From Aureispira anguillae (GTDB lineage Bacteria; Bacteroidota; Bacteroidia; Chitinophagales; Saprospiraceae): a stretch of DNA of 64,000 nucleotides. The stretch lies in NCBI RefSeq assembly GCF_026000115.1, contig NZ_AP026867.1, positions 279,501-343,500 on the forward strand. The letters run 5' to 3'. A program made the translations under genes and the position numbers. The notes under the pieces were generated by a model, which ran no database searches, was not told the DNA's origin, and saw only the letters and a program-made list of their open reading frames with translations. This document shows positions 8,101 through 16,267 of the stretch, piece after piece. The stretch's first letter is position 1, and every line of letters begins with the position of its first letter.

Positions 8101-9867
8101 TTATTCATAAATTATTTCAGTATTGGGTAATTCTTTTTTTAAGCGACTAACTTCATCTTCTTCAATGATCGCATTGGTTAAAGTAATTTTCTGAGTAAGC
8201 AAGGAAGGAATTTTCTCAGGCAAAGGAGCCAACTTACTACTGGTCAAATCCAGTTCTAATAACTTAATGGTCTCAATAGCTGTAAAAAGTGCATCAATTT
8301 CTAGTTCCATACAATTGGTTAAAGAGAGCTTTTCTAACTGCTTTAGTTGAGTTGTTGTTGCAGGGATGGTTTTTAAATCCGTTGAATTTAAACTTAAGAC
8401 CTTAAGATCCGTTAGTTTTCCAATGGATTCAACAAGTATTTCGATAGAATTTTTATCCAAGTTAAGATATTCTAACTGTTGGAGGTTACTAATGTCGTCA
8501 GGAATGGTATTAAGTTCAACTGCTGTTAAATTAAGAGCTTGCAATTTTGAGAAAGTAGCCAATGTATTCCAAAAAGAGGCGGTAGCTATTCCTTTATTTC
8601 CCGATAAATCAATGGTAGATAGTTGCGTACATTGAGCAAGTGCATCTGGAACCTGCGCAATGTTATTATAAGCTAATTGGAGTGTTTGTAAAGCCGTTAG
8701 TTGGTTGATAACGGGCATGATTTCTTCCCAATTTAATGCAGGGTTGTTTGATAAATCTAAATATTCTAAGGCAGTTAAAGCAGCCAGTCCTTTAGCTTTT
8801 AGATCACTAAGTTGAGCCCCATTTAAATCCAAGTAATTTAATGCTCTTAAACTGCCAATATTAAAGCCCAATTTGTTGATTTCATTCTTTCCTAAATCTA
8901 AAGTTTTTAGTTCTCTGAGTTGGCGAATAGTTTCTGGAAGATCGGTTAATTGATTGTTGTTTGCTTGTAGTGTTTGAAGCTCTGCCATATCTCCAATACC
9001 ACCAGGCAATGCAGTTATTTTGTTGTTGTTGATATTCCAATGTTGCAAACCTTCTAAAAGAGAAAAGGCTTCCGATATGGTTTGAATCTCATTGTTCTCC
9101 GCACGTAGTGTTTTCATACGGATGAGTTGAGTCATTCTATCGGGGAGTTCGGTAATTTTGTTGTTGGCAATATTTAGAGTTGAAATATAACGACAGTCCA
9201 TGACCTCTTTAGGAACTTCGGACAACTCATTAAAGGAAATGTCAATATGTCTTAGCGTTTTTATTGGTGCAATATTTTCAAAGGCACTTCTAAAATCCAA
9301 TTGAGGGTTGTAAGACAACCCAATATATCGGAGCATTGGCATTTTTGCGATGTTTTTAGGCAGTTGAACCAGCAAGTTTTTGCTTAGTTCTAGGTGCTTT
9401 AATGTCTTTAGGCTCTTAATGCTATTAGGAAGCACAATAATACTATTATTGCTTAGTTCTAATTTTGCTAAACTGGTGTTTTTAGAAAATAAGCCAAATA
9501 TTGAATTGATACTATTGGCACGAATGGCGCTGTTTAAATAAAGTTCTTTGAGCGCTTTAAAATCTTTAAAACTTTTAGGAAGCCCTTCTAAGATATTGTT
9601 GTCTAAATTTAAAATTTCTAACTTTTTTAAATTGGCAATTTCGTCTGGAAGTTCCTCTAACTTATTATTAGATAAGTTTAGTGTTTGCAAATTTAGACAT
9701 TGAAACAATTGAGCAGGAAGATTGCTTAGTGTTTGATTGCTTAAATCAACATGAATAACTTGATCTAATTGAAGCGTAGTATCTGATAAAGAGGTGTAAA
9801 TGGTATCATTTTGAGCATTCGATAGGACGGTAGATAATAGTAGTCCGATAAGTGCAATTATTCGCAT
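8101..9867 (-). CDS. Secreted leucine-rich-repeat protein
   Basis: The 588-residue protein has a signal peptide (residues 1-18, ending SNAQN) followed by about 20 leucine-rich repeats of 23-24 residues. The repeat pattern is LxxLxLxxNxLxxLPxxIxxL, for example LQTLNLSNNKLEELP. Such bacterial LRR solenoids bind proteins on the outside of the cell or in the periplasm. No catalytic domain and no C-terminal sorting domain are visible. It has its own promoter and terminator. Confidence 0.88.
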   Translation of the reverse strand: MRIIALIGLLLSTVLSNAQNDTIYTSLSDTTLQLDQVIHVDLSNQTLSNLPAQLFQCLNLQTLNLSNNKLEELPDEIANLKKLEILNLDNNILEGLPKSFKDFKALKELYLNSAIRANSINSIFGLFSKNTSLAKLELSNNSIIVLPNSIKSLKTLKHLELSKNLLVQLPKNIAKMPMLRYIGLSYNPQLDFRSAFENIAPIKTLRHIDISFNELSEVPKEVMDCRYISTLNIANNKITELPDRMTQLIRMKTLRAENNEIQTISEAFSLLEGLQHWNINNNKITALPGGIGDMAELQTLQANNNQLTDLPETIRQLRELKTLDLGKNEINKLGFNIGSLRALNYLDLNGAQLSDLKAKGLAALTALEYLDLSNNPALNWEEIMPVINQLTALQTLQLAYNNIAQVPDALAQCTQLSTIDLSGNKGIATASFWNTLATFSKLQALNLTAVELNTIPDDISNLQQLEYLNLDKNSIEILVESIGKLTDLKVLSLNSTDLKTIPATTTQLKQLEKLSLTNCMELEIDALFTAIETIKLLELDLTSSKLAPLPEKIPSLLTQKITLTNAIIEEDEVSRLKKELPNTEIIYE

Positions 9868-9922
9868 TTGGTAATCTTATTTTATGAAGTTGTTTAAAAA
9901 TGAGTACCCCCCGAAGGAGCAG

Positions 9923-9954
9923 CAAAGCTAATTTTTTCTATAATCAAGACCAAA
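9923..9954 (-). promoter_or_regulatory. Consensus promoter of the LRR gene
   Basis: On the minus strand TTTG (9951-9954), a 20-base spacer and TAGCTTTG (9923-9930) form a good Bacteroidota promoter. The start would lie near 9916, about 50 bases before the ATG. Confidence 0.6.
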
Positions 9955-10369
9955 GTCTTAGCTCTATTAACGGATGCGTAAAGGAAAAAGAGATGTTATT
10001 TAGGATATTAGCTCATTTTTAAGCAATTTCTATGTTAAATGGATTGATTTTGTAGTGTTGAAACCCCTTTTGTATAAAGGCTCTAGATGAAATTGCAAAT
10101 ATATTAAAAGTGTTGTATGGTTTTAGTTTTTTTTTACGTAAAAAAAGCGTTAATGTTCTGTGTTTTAAAAGCATTTAATCATTGATTATTTGTTGTAATA
10201 TTCCCTAATCAAAAAACTCACCAATTTTTTAGAGAACAGGTGTGTTGGTGTGCTTTTTTTGTGCCCTTTGGTTGACCAAAATAAAATCAAGAAAAAAAAA
10301 TTAGGGAACTTGTAACAAGCCTTAACATTCTTTTTTTACAAGGGCTTTCCAAAAATTGTTTGAATAGGT
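9955..10369. other. AT-rich intergenic region
   Basis: No ORF with coding character and no strong dyad is visible in this stretch between the divergent LRR and tsaB genes. It is rich in homopolymeric A and T runs. Confidence 0.5.
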
Positions 10370-10426
10370 TATCTTTGGCTGAAGATAAATAACTACACAA
10401 AACTAATGGCTGTAAATTTAGACTAG
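10370..10426 (+). promoter_or_regulatory. tsaB leader: -7 box and six-codon leader ORF
   Basis: TATCTTTG (10370-10377) matches the TAnnTTTG -7 box; no good -33 box is seen. An ATG at 10406 opens a six-codon ORF (MAVNLD) whose TAG stop (10424-10426) shares its last base with the GTG start of tsaB. This TAGTG arrangement would couple tsaB translation to the short leader ORF. Confidence 0.4.
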
Positions 10427-11124
10427 TGACAACAAAAATATTATTGATAGAAACAACTACTCGGAGTTGTTCAGTTTGTTTGAGTAAGAATGGAGAACCT
10501 TGGATTGTTCGGGAGACAAAAAGCCAATCGGGGCATGCCGAAAAGCTAACGCTCTTTATTCAAGAGGTTATGGATACGGCTTCTCTGCGTTTAGAAGACT
10601 TAGATGCAATTGCCATTAGTCAAGGACCTGGTTCGTATACAGGACTAAGGATTGGTGTTTCTACCGCTAAAGGGCTTTGTTATGCGTTGGACAAACCGAT
10701 GATTGCCGTAGATACTCTACAGGCTTTAGCATGGGGGGCAAGTAAGCAATTTGCTAAGCCCAATACAGCTTATGTCGCATTGATGGATGCTCGAAGAATG
10801 GATGCTTATGTTGGAATTTATGGTACAGAAATGGAAGCAATCAAATCTCCTTATTTTTGCACACTTACGCCAACCAGTTTTGATTTTTTGCTAGAACAAG
10901 AGGGCTTTAATCAGATTGTTTTTGTAGGGGACGCTACAGCAAAGTATCAAGGAATGGTTGCGCCTACTAATCGGCTGATTAGTTCAGTTGATTTGCCTTC
11001 TGCTAAGTATTTAGCCAACTTGGCGCAGCTAGCTTATGAGCAAGAGCAATTTGTTGATGTTGCTTATTTTGAGCCATTTTATCTTAAAAAGCCCAATATT
11101 ACAAAACCTAAACCTAAGTTTTAA
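10426..11124 (+). CDS. tsaB: tRNA threonylcarbamoyladenosine biosynthesis protein TsaB
   Basis: The 232-residue protein is an ASKHA-fold paralogue of TsaD. It supports TsaD in making t6A37 on ANN-decoding tRNAs. Visible motifs are the N-terminal ILLIETTTRSCSVCL and the family signature QGPGSYTGLRIGV with AKGL just after it. The length fits TsaB (about 220-240). The start is GTG, because the upstream ATG at 10406 terminates after six codons. lptG follows 13 bases downstream. Confidence 0.92.
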   Translation: MTTKILLIETTTRSCSVCLSKNGEPWIVRETKSQSGHAEKLTLFIQEVMDTASLRLEDLDAIAISQGPGSYTGLRIGVSTAKGLCYALDKPMIAVDTLQALAWGASKQFAKPNTAYVALMDARRMDAYVGIYGTEMEAIKSPYFCTLTPTSFDFLLEQEGFNQIVFVGDATAKYQGMVAPTNRLISSVDLPSAKYLANLAQLAYEQEQFVDVAYFEPFYLKKPNITKPKPKF

Positions 11125-11137
11125 CCCCCTGTTAGCA

Positions 11138-12238
11138 GTGAAAATATTAGACAAATACATACTAAAACGATATCTAGGAAGCTTTTTCTTTATTGTCATG
11201 TTATCTTCTATGTTGTCTGTTGTAATCGATGCAGCAGAGAAAATTAACGATTTTTTGGCAGAAGATGGACCTACTTTTTATCAAGTTGTATTTGAATATT
11301 ATCTCAATTTTATTCCATTTTTGAATAGCTTGATTTTTCCCTTGTATAACTTAATTGCAGTGGTATTTTTTACTTCAAGATTAGCCGCTAACTCAGAGTT
11401 TATTGCTATGATTGGAAATGGGGTGAATCACTATCGCTTGTTAGTTCCCTATCTTTTGGGGGCTTCAATAATTGCAGGCTTACATTTTTATGGCAATCAT
11501 AATTTAATACCAGAATCAAATAAAACGAGAACCCTATTTGAGAATACCTATATTTATAAGCATAATTTTGTAGGAAATACAGGAAATTTTCATGCAGCAG
11601 CTAGCCCTTATGAAGAGTTTTATTTGCAGGGATTTAATCGTTATGATAGTACTGGAAGTTTGTTTGCTTGGATCAAGCATGATAGTTCTCGATTGAAGCG
11701 AACTTCTGTTTGGACAGCAACAAAAATTCGTTTGTTAGAACCGCCCAATCATTGGCGTTTATCAGGGATAAAAAAACGAGAAAAAGTATCGGCATTTAAA
11801 GATGAGGTGATTACGATGCCACCTCAAGTGACTATTGATACAACAATTGGGTTATATGTAACCGACTTGATCAAAAGAGACAACCACAAGGACAATATGA
11901 CCACGGATGAATTAATTGTTTATATCAATAAGCAAAAGGCAAAAGGCATCGGGGGTACGCTGGTTTTTGAGGTCGAACGGTATCGAAGAAGTGCAGACCC
12001 CTTTTCTATTTTTATTCTAACCTTAATTGGTTTTTCAATTGCTTCTCGAAAAATGAGGGGAGGAATGGCTTGGCATTTGGTGGTAGGTTTTGGATTATCA
12101 GCTATTTATATTTTTATGACTAAGTTTTCCACCACTTTTTCTATCAATGGAGGTTTGTCGCCATTTGTTGGGGTTTGGGTGCCCAATTTCTTTTTTATGG
12201 GGGTTGCTATATGGATGCTTTTTAGAGCTCAAAAATAA
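11138..12238 (+). CDS. lptG: LptF/LptG-family lipopolysaccharide export permease
   Basis: The protein is 366 residues from a GTG at 11138. The reading frame extends upstream to 11036 inside tsaB, but the family N-terminus (VKILDKYILKRYLGSFF, compare 'MKxLDRYIIRxFL') places the start at the GTG. It has three transmembrane helices near the N-terminus, a periplasmic beta-jellyroll in the middle and three helices at the end, as in YjgP/YjgQ permeases. These form the inner-membrane LptB2FG complex that pushes LPS to the outer membrane. LptF and LptG are hard to tell apart here. Confidence 0.85.
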   Translation: MKILDKYILKRYLGSFFFIVMLSSMLSVVIDAAEKINDFLAEDGPTFYQVVFEYYLNFIPFLNSLIFPLYNLIAVVFFTSRLAANSEFIAMIGNGVNHYRLLVPYLLGASIIAGLHFYGNHNLIPESNKTRTLFENTYIYKHNFVGNTGNFHAAASPYEEFYLQGFNRYDSTGSLFAWIKHDSSRLKRTSVWTATKIRLLEPPNHWRLSGIKKREKVSAFKDEVITMPPQVTIDTTIGLYVTDLIKRDNHKDNMTTDELIVYINKQKAKGIGGTLVFEVERYRRSADPFSIFILTLIGFSIASRKMRGGMAWHLVVGFGLSAIYIFMTKFSTTFSINGGLSPFVGVWVPNFFFMGVAIWMLFRAQK

Positions 12239-12329
12239 TAACGCAAATAATTCAAATGGTAATTTATTATGTTATTACTGTTAAATCATGCCTCTACAGC
12301 TAGCAGAATATCATTGATTTATTAAAAAA

Positions 12330-12361
12330 TTAGCCATTAACAAATAAAAGTTGTACCTTTG
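12330..12361 (+). promoter_or_regulatory. Promoter of typA
   Basis: TACCTTTG (12354-12361) is an exact TAnnTTTG -7 element. TTAG at 12330-12333, with a 20-base spacer, is a weak -33 element. Transcription would start about 55 bases before the typA ATG. Confidence 0.6.
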
Positions 12362-12420
12362 CAGCGCTTTTAAGCAGCTTAGATCTTAAGTTGTATTTTT
12401 AATTAGATAACGAATAGAAA

Positions 12421-14229
12421 ATGGCCAATCAACCACTACGTAATATTGCTATTATTGCGCACGTAGACCATGGAAAGACTACTTTGGTAGACAAAATTTT
12501 GCACCAATGTCAACTTTTTAGAGAGAACGAAGAAGCTGGTGAATTAATTTTGGATAACAATGACCAAGAGCGTGAACGAGGTATCACGATTTTGGCCAAG
12601 AATGTATCGGTACAATATAAAGGTACCAAGATTAATATCATTGATACTCCTGGTCACGCCGATTTTGGTGGTGAGGTAGAGCGAGTATTGAATATGGCGG
12701 ATGGTGTTTTGCTTTTGGTAGATGCGTTTGAAGGTGCAATGCCTCAAACCCGTTATGTATTATCCAAAGCTTTAGCATTAGGTAAAACTGTTGTGGTGGT
12801 GGTCAATAAAGTAGATAAAGACAATTGCCGTCCTGATGAAGTTCAAGAAGAGGTATTTGAGTTGATGTTTAACTTGGATGCAACAGAAGAACAATTAGAA
12901 TTTAAAACAGTTTATGGCTCTGCCAAAATGGGATGGATGGGACCAGACTGGGAAACTCCTACCAACGATATTACGCATTTGCTAGATGTTGTGTTGGATG
13001 TAGTTCCTGCTCCAGAAGTAGTAGATGGGACGGTTCAGTTACAAATTACCAATATTGATTACTCTAAGTATATTGGTCGTATGGCAATGGGACGTGTTAC
13101 TCGTGGTTCTCTAAAAGTAAATCAGCCTATTTCTTTAGTGCGTAGAGATGGTTCTATTGACAAAACTCGAATCAAAACATTGTATGTGTTTGATGGATTG
13201 GGCAAAAAAGAAACAGATAGCGTAGAATGTGGTGATTTGTGTACAGTTGCTGGTATGGAGAAATTTGATATTGGTGATACGATTGCCGATGCAGAAAATC
13301 CTGAAGGATTAGCACCTATTTCTATTGACGAACCAACAATGAGCATGTTATTTACCATCAATGATTCTCCATTTTTTGGAAAAGAAGGTAAATATGTAAC
13401 TTCTCGTCACATTAGAGAGCGTTTGTTTAAGGAAACGGAGAAAAACTTGGCGTTGAAAATTGAAGAGACAGAATCTCCTGATGCTTATATGGTTTATGGG
13501 CGTGGTGTAATGCATTTGTCTGTTTTGATTGAAACAATGCGTCGTGAAGGCTATGAATTGCAAGTGGGTAAGCCACGTGTTATCATCAAAGAAATAGAGG
13601 GCAAAAAGCACGAGCCTGTTGAGTTGTTGTCTATTGATGTTCCTGAGAATTTTTCTGGTAAAGTGATTGAATTGGTATCTCAACGCAAAGGAGATATGAC
13701 AATTATGGAGCCTAAAGGAGATTTGATGCACCTAGAATTTAATATTCCATCTCGTGGTATTATTGGTCTGAGAACAATGATCTTAAATGGTACGGCTGGT
13801 GAGGCGGTAATGACTCATCGTTTCTTAGATTATGAGCCTTGGAAAGGTGAGATCGAAGGGCGTAGCAAGGGGGCTTTTATCGCTATGGAAAATGGAACTT
13901 CTATTCCTTATTCTATGGATAAATTGCAAGATCGTGGTAAATTCTTTATCCCTACTGGGGTAGATGTTTATGAAGGTCAAGTAATTGGAGAGCATAGTCG
14001 TGAAAATGATTTGGTCATCAACATTACTAAAACTAAGAAATTGACCAATATGCGTTCTTCTGGAGCTGATGATAAGGTGAAGTTGCCTCCTCCAGTTGTT
14101 TTCTCTTTGGAGCAAGCAATGGAATATATTGGCGAAGATGAATACGTAGAGGTAACTCCTGAGAATATTCGTATGCGTAAAATATTCTTGAAGGAACATG
14201 ACCGTAAAAGAATGGCTAAAAAAGACTAG
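12421..14229 (+). CDS. typA: Ribosome-binding GTPase TypA/BipA
   Basis: The 602-residue translational GTPase has G1 AHVDHGKTT (13-21), a switch I region with the RERGITI motif, G3 DTPGHADF and G4 NKVDKD. Domain II, EF-G-like domains III and V, and the BipA-specific C-terminal domain follow. The length is normal. It acts on the ribosome in 50S assembly and in stress and cold adaptation. It is monocistronic with its own promoter and terminator. Confidence 0.95.
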   Translation: MANQPLRNIAIIAHVDHGKTTLVDKILHQCQLFRENEEAGELILDNNDQERERGITILAKNVSVQYKGTKINIIDTPGHADFGGEVERVLNMADGVLLLVDAFEGAMPQTRYVLSKALALGKTVVVVVNKVDKDNCRPDEVQEEVFELMFNLDATEEQLEFKTVYGSAKMGWMGPDWETPTNDITHLLDVVLDVVPAPEVVDGTVQLQITNIDYSKYIGRMAMGRVTRGSLKVNQPISLVRRDGSIDKTRIKTLYVFDGLGKKETDSVECGDLCTVAGMEKFDIGDTIADAENPEGLAPISIDEPTMSMLFTINDSPFFGKEGKYVTSRHIRERLFKETEKNLALKIEETESPDAYMVYGRGVMHLSVLIETMRREGYELQVGKPRVIIKEIEGKKHEPVELLSIDVPENFSGKVIELVSQRKGDMTIMEPKGDLMHLEFNIPSRGIIGLRTMILNGTAGEAVMTHRFLDYEPWKGEIEGRSKGAFIAMENGTSIPYSMDKLQDRGKFFIPTGVDVYEGQVIGEHSRENDLVINITKTKKLTNMRSSGADDKVKLPPPVVFSLEQAMEYIGEDEYVEVTPENIRMRKIFLKEHDRKRMAKKD

Positions 14230-14284
14230 TTATAACTAATGATTATTGCTGAGTAGATGGCAATAATAAGCTATAAAATAGGAA

Positions 14285-14319
14285 AGCTATCTAAGAAAAT
14301 TCTTAGATGGCTTTTTTTT
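14285..14319 (+). terminator. Intrinsic terminator of typA
   Basis: A stem of about 12-13 bp (arms 14285-14297 and 14300-14312, with one G-T pair) is followed directly by eight T residues. Confidence 0.85.
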
Positions 14320-14765
14320 ATTGTATTAATAAACAATCTATTATAAAATAATTGTATTCGTTTTTTGATCTTATGTTAAAATTGATAGAAGCCTTAAATT
14401 TTTACTCAAAATTAGTAACAAAAAAGACAGATCTAGCATAGACTACTTGTATGATTTTATTAAAATATTGTTTGCTGTTATCTTCTTTTAGTCTTGTGAT
14501 AATTTCGGATTTTAGGTTTTGTTTAGAATAAATGACTTTAATGGAGAGAGAAAGTAAATTATTATATGTAAGTAATGGGGCAAAATTATTTATAGAATTT
14601 GCAGTAAAAGATTTTTGATATTAACAAGGCGAAAAACACAGTCATAGCCTTAGCTATGGCGAGTATTTTCAACACAGTTAAGATTAAAAAGATTGCTCGA
14701 ATAAACTATCAATAATTTAGATTCATTACTTAATAACATTAAAAACTAAATAACACTTAAATACC
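14320..14765. other. Intergenic region with a small dyad
   Basis: No gene is visible. A CATAGC/GCTATG dyad (14643-14658) sits inside a GC-richer block, about 14624-14680, embedded in very AT-rich DNA. This block may be a copy of a dispersed short repeat. Confidence 0.45.
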
Positions 14766-15515
14766 ATGAAACGTATAGGTCCCTCCTTCATTATCTTATT
14801 ACTTATCTTTTTTATCTCCCCCTTTATTTCAATTGCTCAAGGTAACTTTCAATGGGAAGGTAGATGGGAAGTTGTTGCCAGTGAATATTCGTTTTGTAAT
14901 ATTCATGTGGTTACCAGCTTGATTGAAAACCAGAGCCAACCAACTGCTATTTTGGAGGGCTTAATTCAAGGGAAGCCTTTTCGCATCAAATGTAATGTAA
15001 AGGAACTTCCTCAACGAAACTCTATTGTTTTTTATGAAGCTGTAGCAATGGATCAAGAAGCACAATATGCTTCCAATCAGCCGTTAATTATACTTGCTCT
15101 AAATAAAGCAGGCAGACAAGTTACGGTTAATCCTATTTGGATGCAGTTGGATATTACAAAAGAGGAACAAAATAAAACGTGCACCATAAGAAAAGTTGCT
15201 ATTCCTCGTTATAAAGGAACTTATACGGTTAACCAAGACGCTACCCAAATGGCATTAAAAATTGCTAAGGTTAAAAAAGCCAGTTTTGAGGCGACAATAA
15301 ATTCTAATAATACAGCAAAAATCGCCTGTGCTTGTGAATTACAAGCTAGGCATCTAGCAGTCTGTTACCCTGATCATGAAAAAGGTGTTTTTTATTTAGA
15401 TTTTAATGAGGAAGGGGTAAAGTTAATTCGAAATTATGATGAAAATATATACCAACCTAAAAAGCAAACAGAGGACAAAGAGTATTTAGTATTAAATACT
15501 ACATTTAAAAAGTAA
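14766..15515 (+). CDS. Secreted protein of unknown function
   Basis: The 249-residue protein has a clear signal peptide (MKRIGPSF, then a hydrophobic stretch, ending near SIAQG at residue 26). The mature part is rich in beta strands with scattered Cys (SFCNIH, IKCNV, TCTIR, ACACEL), which suggests a periplasmic or exported disulfide-bonded sandwich. I recognise no family. It is monocistronic with a strong terminator. Confidence 0.65.
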   Translation: MKRIGPSFIILLLIFFISPFISIAQGNFQWEGRWEVVASEYSFCNIHVVTSLIENQSQPTAILEGLIQGKPFRIKCNVKELPQRNSIVFYEAVAMDQEAQYASNQPLIILALNKAGRQVTVNPIWMQLDITKEEQNKTCTIRKVAIPRYKGTYTVNQDATQMALKIAKVKKASFEATINSNNTAKIACACELQARHLAVCYPDHEKGVFYLDFNEEGVKLIRNYDENIYQPKKQTEDKEYLVLNTTFKK

Positions 15516-15568
15516 CAGTTTAGAAATGAATAATTAAGCACTGTTACTTTGCTGTAAGATTAATTGGT

Positions 15569-15600
15569 AGTCGTTGATTAAAAAATCAACGACTTTTTTT
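15569..15600 (+). terminator. Intrinsic terminator
   Basis: A perfect 11-bp stem, AGTCGTTGATT/AATCAACGACT (arms 15569-15579 and 15584-15594), is followed by a run of T residues. It ends the secreted-protein transcript. Confidence 0.85.
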
Positions 15601-16134
15601 ATGAATGAAACTTAAAAAATGCTTTTTGAGGGCTAATAGGCTTCAAATTATAAGTTCACTTTGCTTCTATTTTTTACAAGATAGATGAATCACAACAGAT
15701 TATACTGGCAAGGAAGGAGAACGAGTGAATTTTGTTCTCATCAAGTTGTTTTTTTTTCGATTTGCAACTCAAATAAGTCAACGATTTTCTGTTTTTCCTT
15801 CCTTTTGGCAAGAATGTGCTATAAAAGGCAAGAAGAGTACCTTTTTTGGCAAGAATGAACAAATAAATGGCGAGAATACACCCTTATTTAGTTATAAAAT
15901 GTTAGACCTTTGTTATATCGAGATATTAAATAATAGAGGAGGAAAGATTAAAAGAATAATATTTAGTGAAGTGTATTACTTTAATATCAAAAAAAAAGAA
16001 TCAAACAAATTTATAATATGAAATGTAAACCATTTTAAAATAAATTTGAACAAAATAAAATCGACGTATTCGTTCAGTTCCCGAACAATATACAAGAATA
16101 ATGAAGTGTAGTGTAAATTTAGTTTTGTGATTAT
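15601..16134. other. Intergenic region without a convincing gene
   Basis: Short open frames exist on both strands but lack protein-like composition. The only structure I see is the phased GGCAAGAATG repeat at 15807-15878. Confidence 0.5.
15807..15878. repeat. Phased 20-21-bp degenerate repeat, four units
   Basis: GGCAAGAATG (15807), GGCAAGAAGA (15827), GGCAAGAATG (15848) and GGCGAGAATA (15869) recur every 20-21 bases, which is two helical turns. The spacers between them are AT-rich. Confidence 0.5.
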
Positions 16135-16157
16135 TGCCAGCTCTATTAGAGCTGGCA
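16135..16157. terminator. Strong hairpin, terminator-like
   Basis: TGCCAGCTCT (16135-16144) and AGAGCTGGCA (16148-16157) form a perfect 10-bp stem with a three-base loop. The following U-tract is poor, so a role in termination is uncertain. Confidence 0.45.
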
Positions 16158-16218
16158 TATCTATTTTAAGGGGGGAAGAATTGCAACAATTAGAAAGAAC
16201 AAAAAATGCCTTAGGCTG

Positions 16219-16249
16219 TTTTATTCGTAAATAAAATTGTATATTTTTG
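16219..16249 (+). promoter_or_regulatory. Candidate promoter of uvrC
   Basis: TATTTTTG (16242-16249) fits TAnnTTTG. TTTT at 16219-16222, with a 19-base spacer, is an imperfect -33 element. It lies 18 bases before the ATG. Confidence 0.45.
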
Positions 16250-16267
16250 ACAGACCATTGATATACT

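Noticed and set aside
11036-11137. Longer N-terminus for lptG
   Set aside because: The extra 34 codons overlap tsaB in another frame and do not belong to the family, which starts at the GTG at 11138.
15725-16021. 98-codon plus-strand ORF in the gap before uvrC
   Set aside because: Its composition is dominated by AT-rich codons for Phe, Lys and Ile, it has no ribosome site or family signal, and an equally weak frame overlaps it on the other strand.
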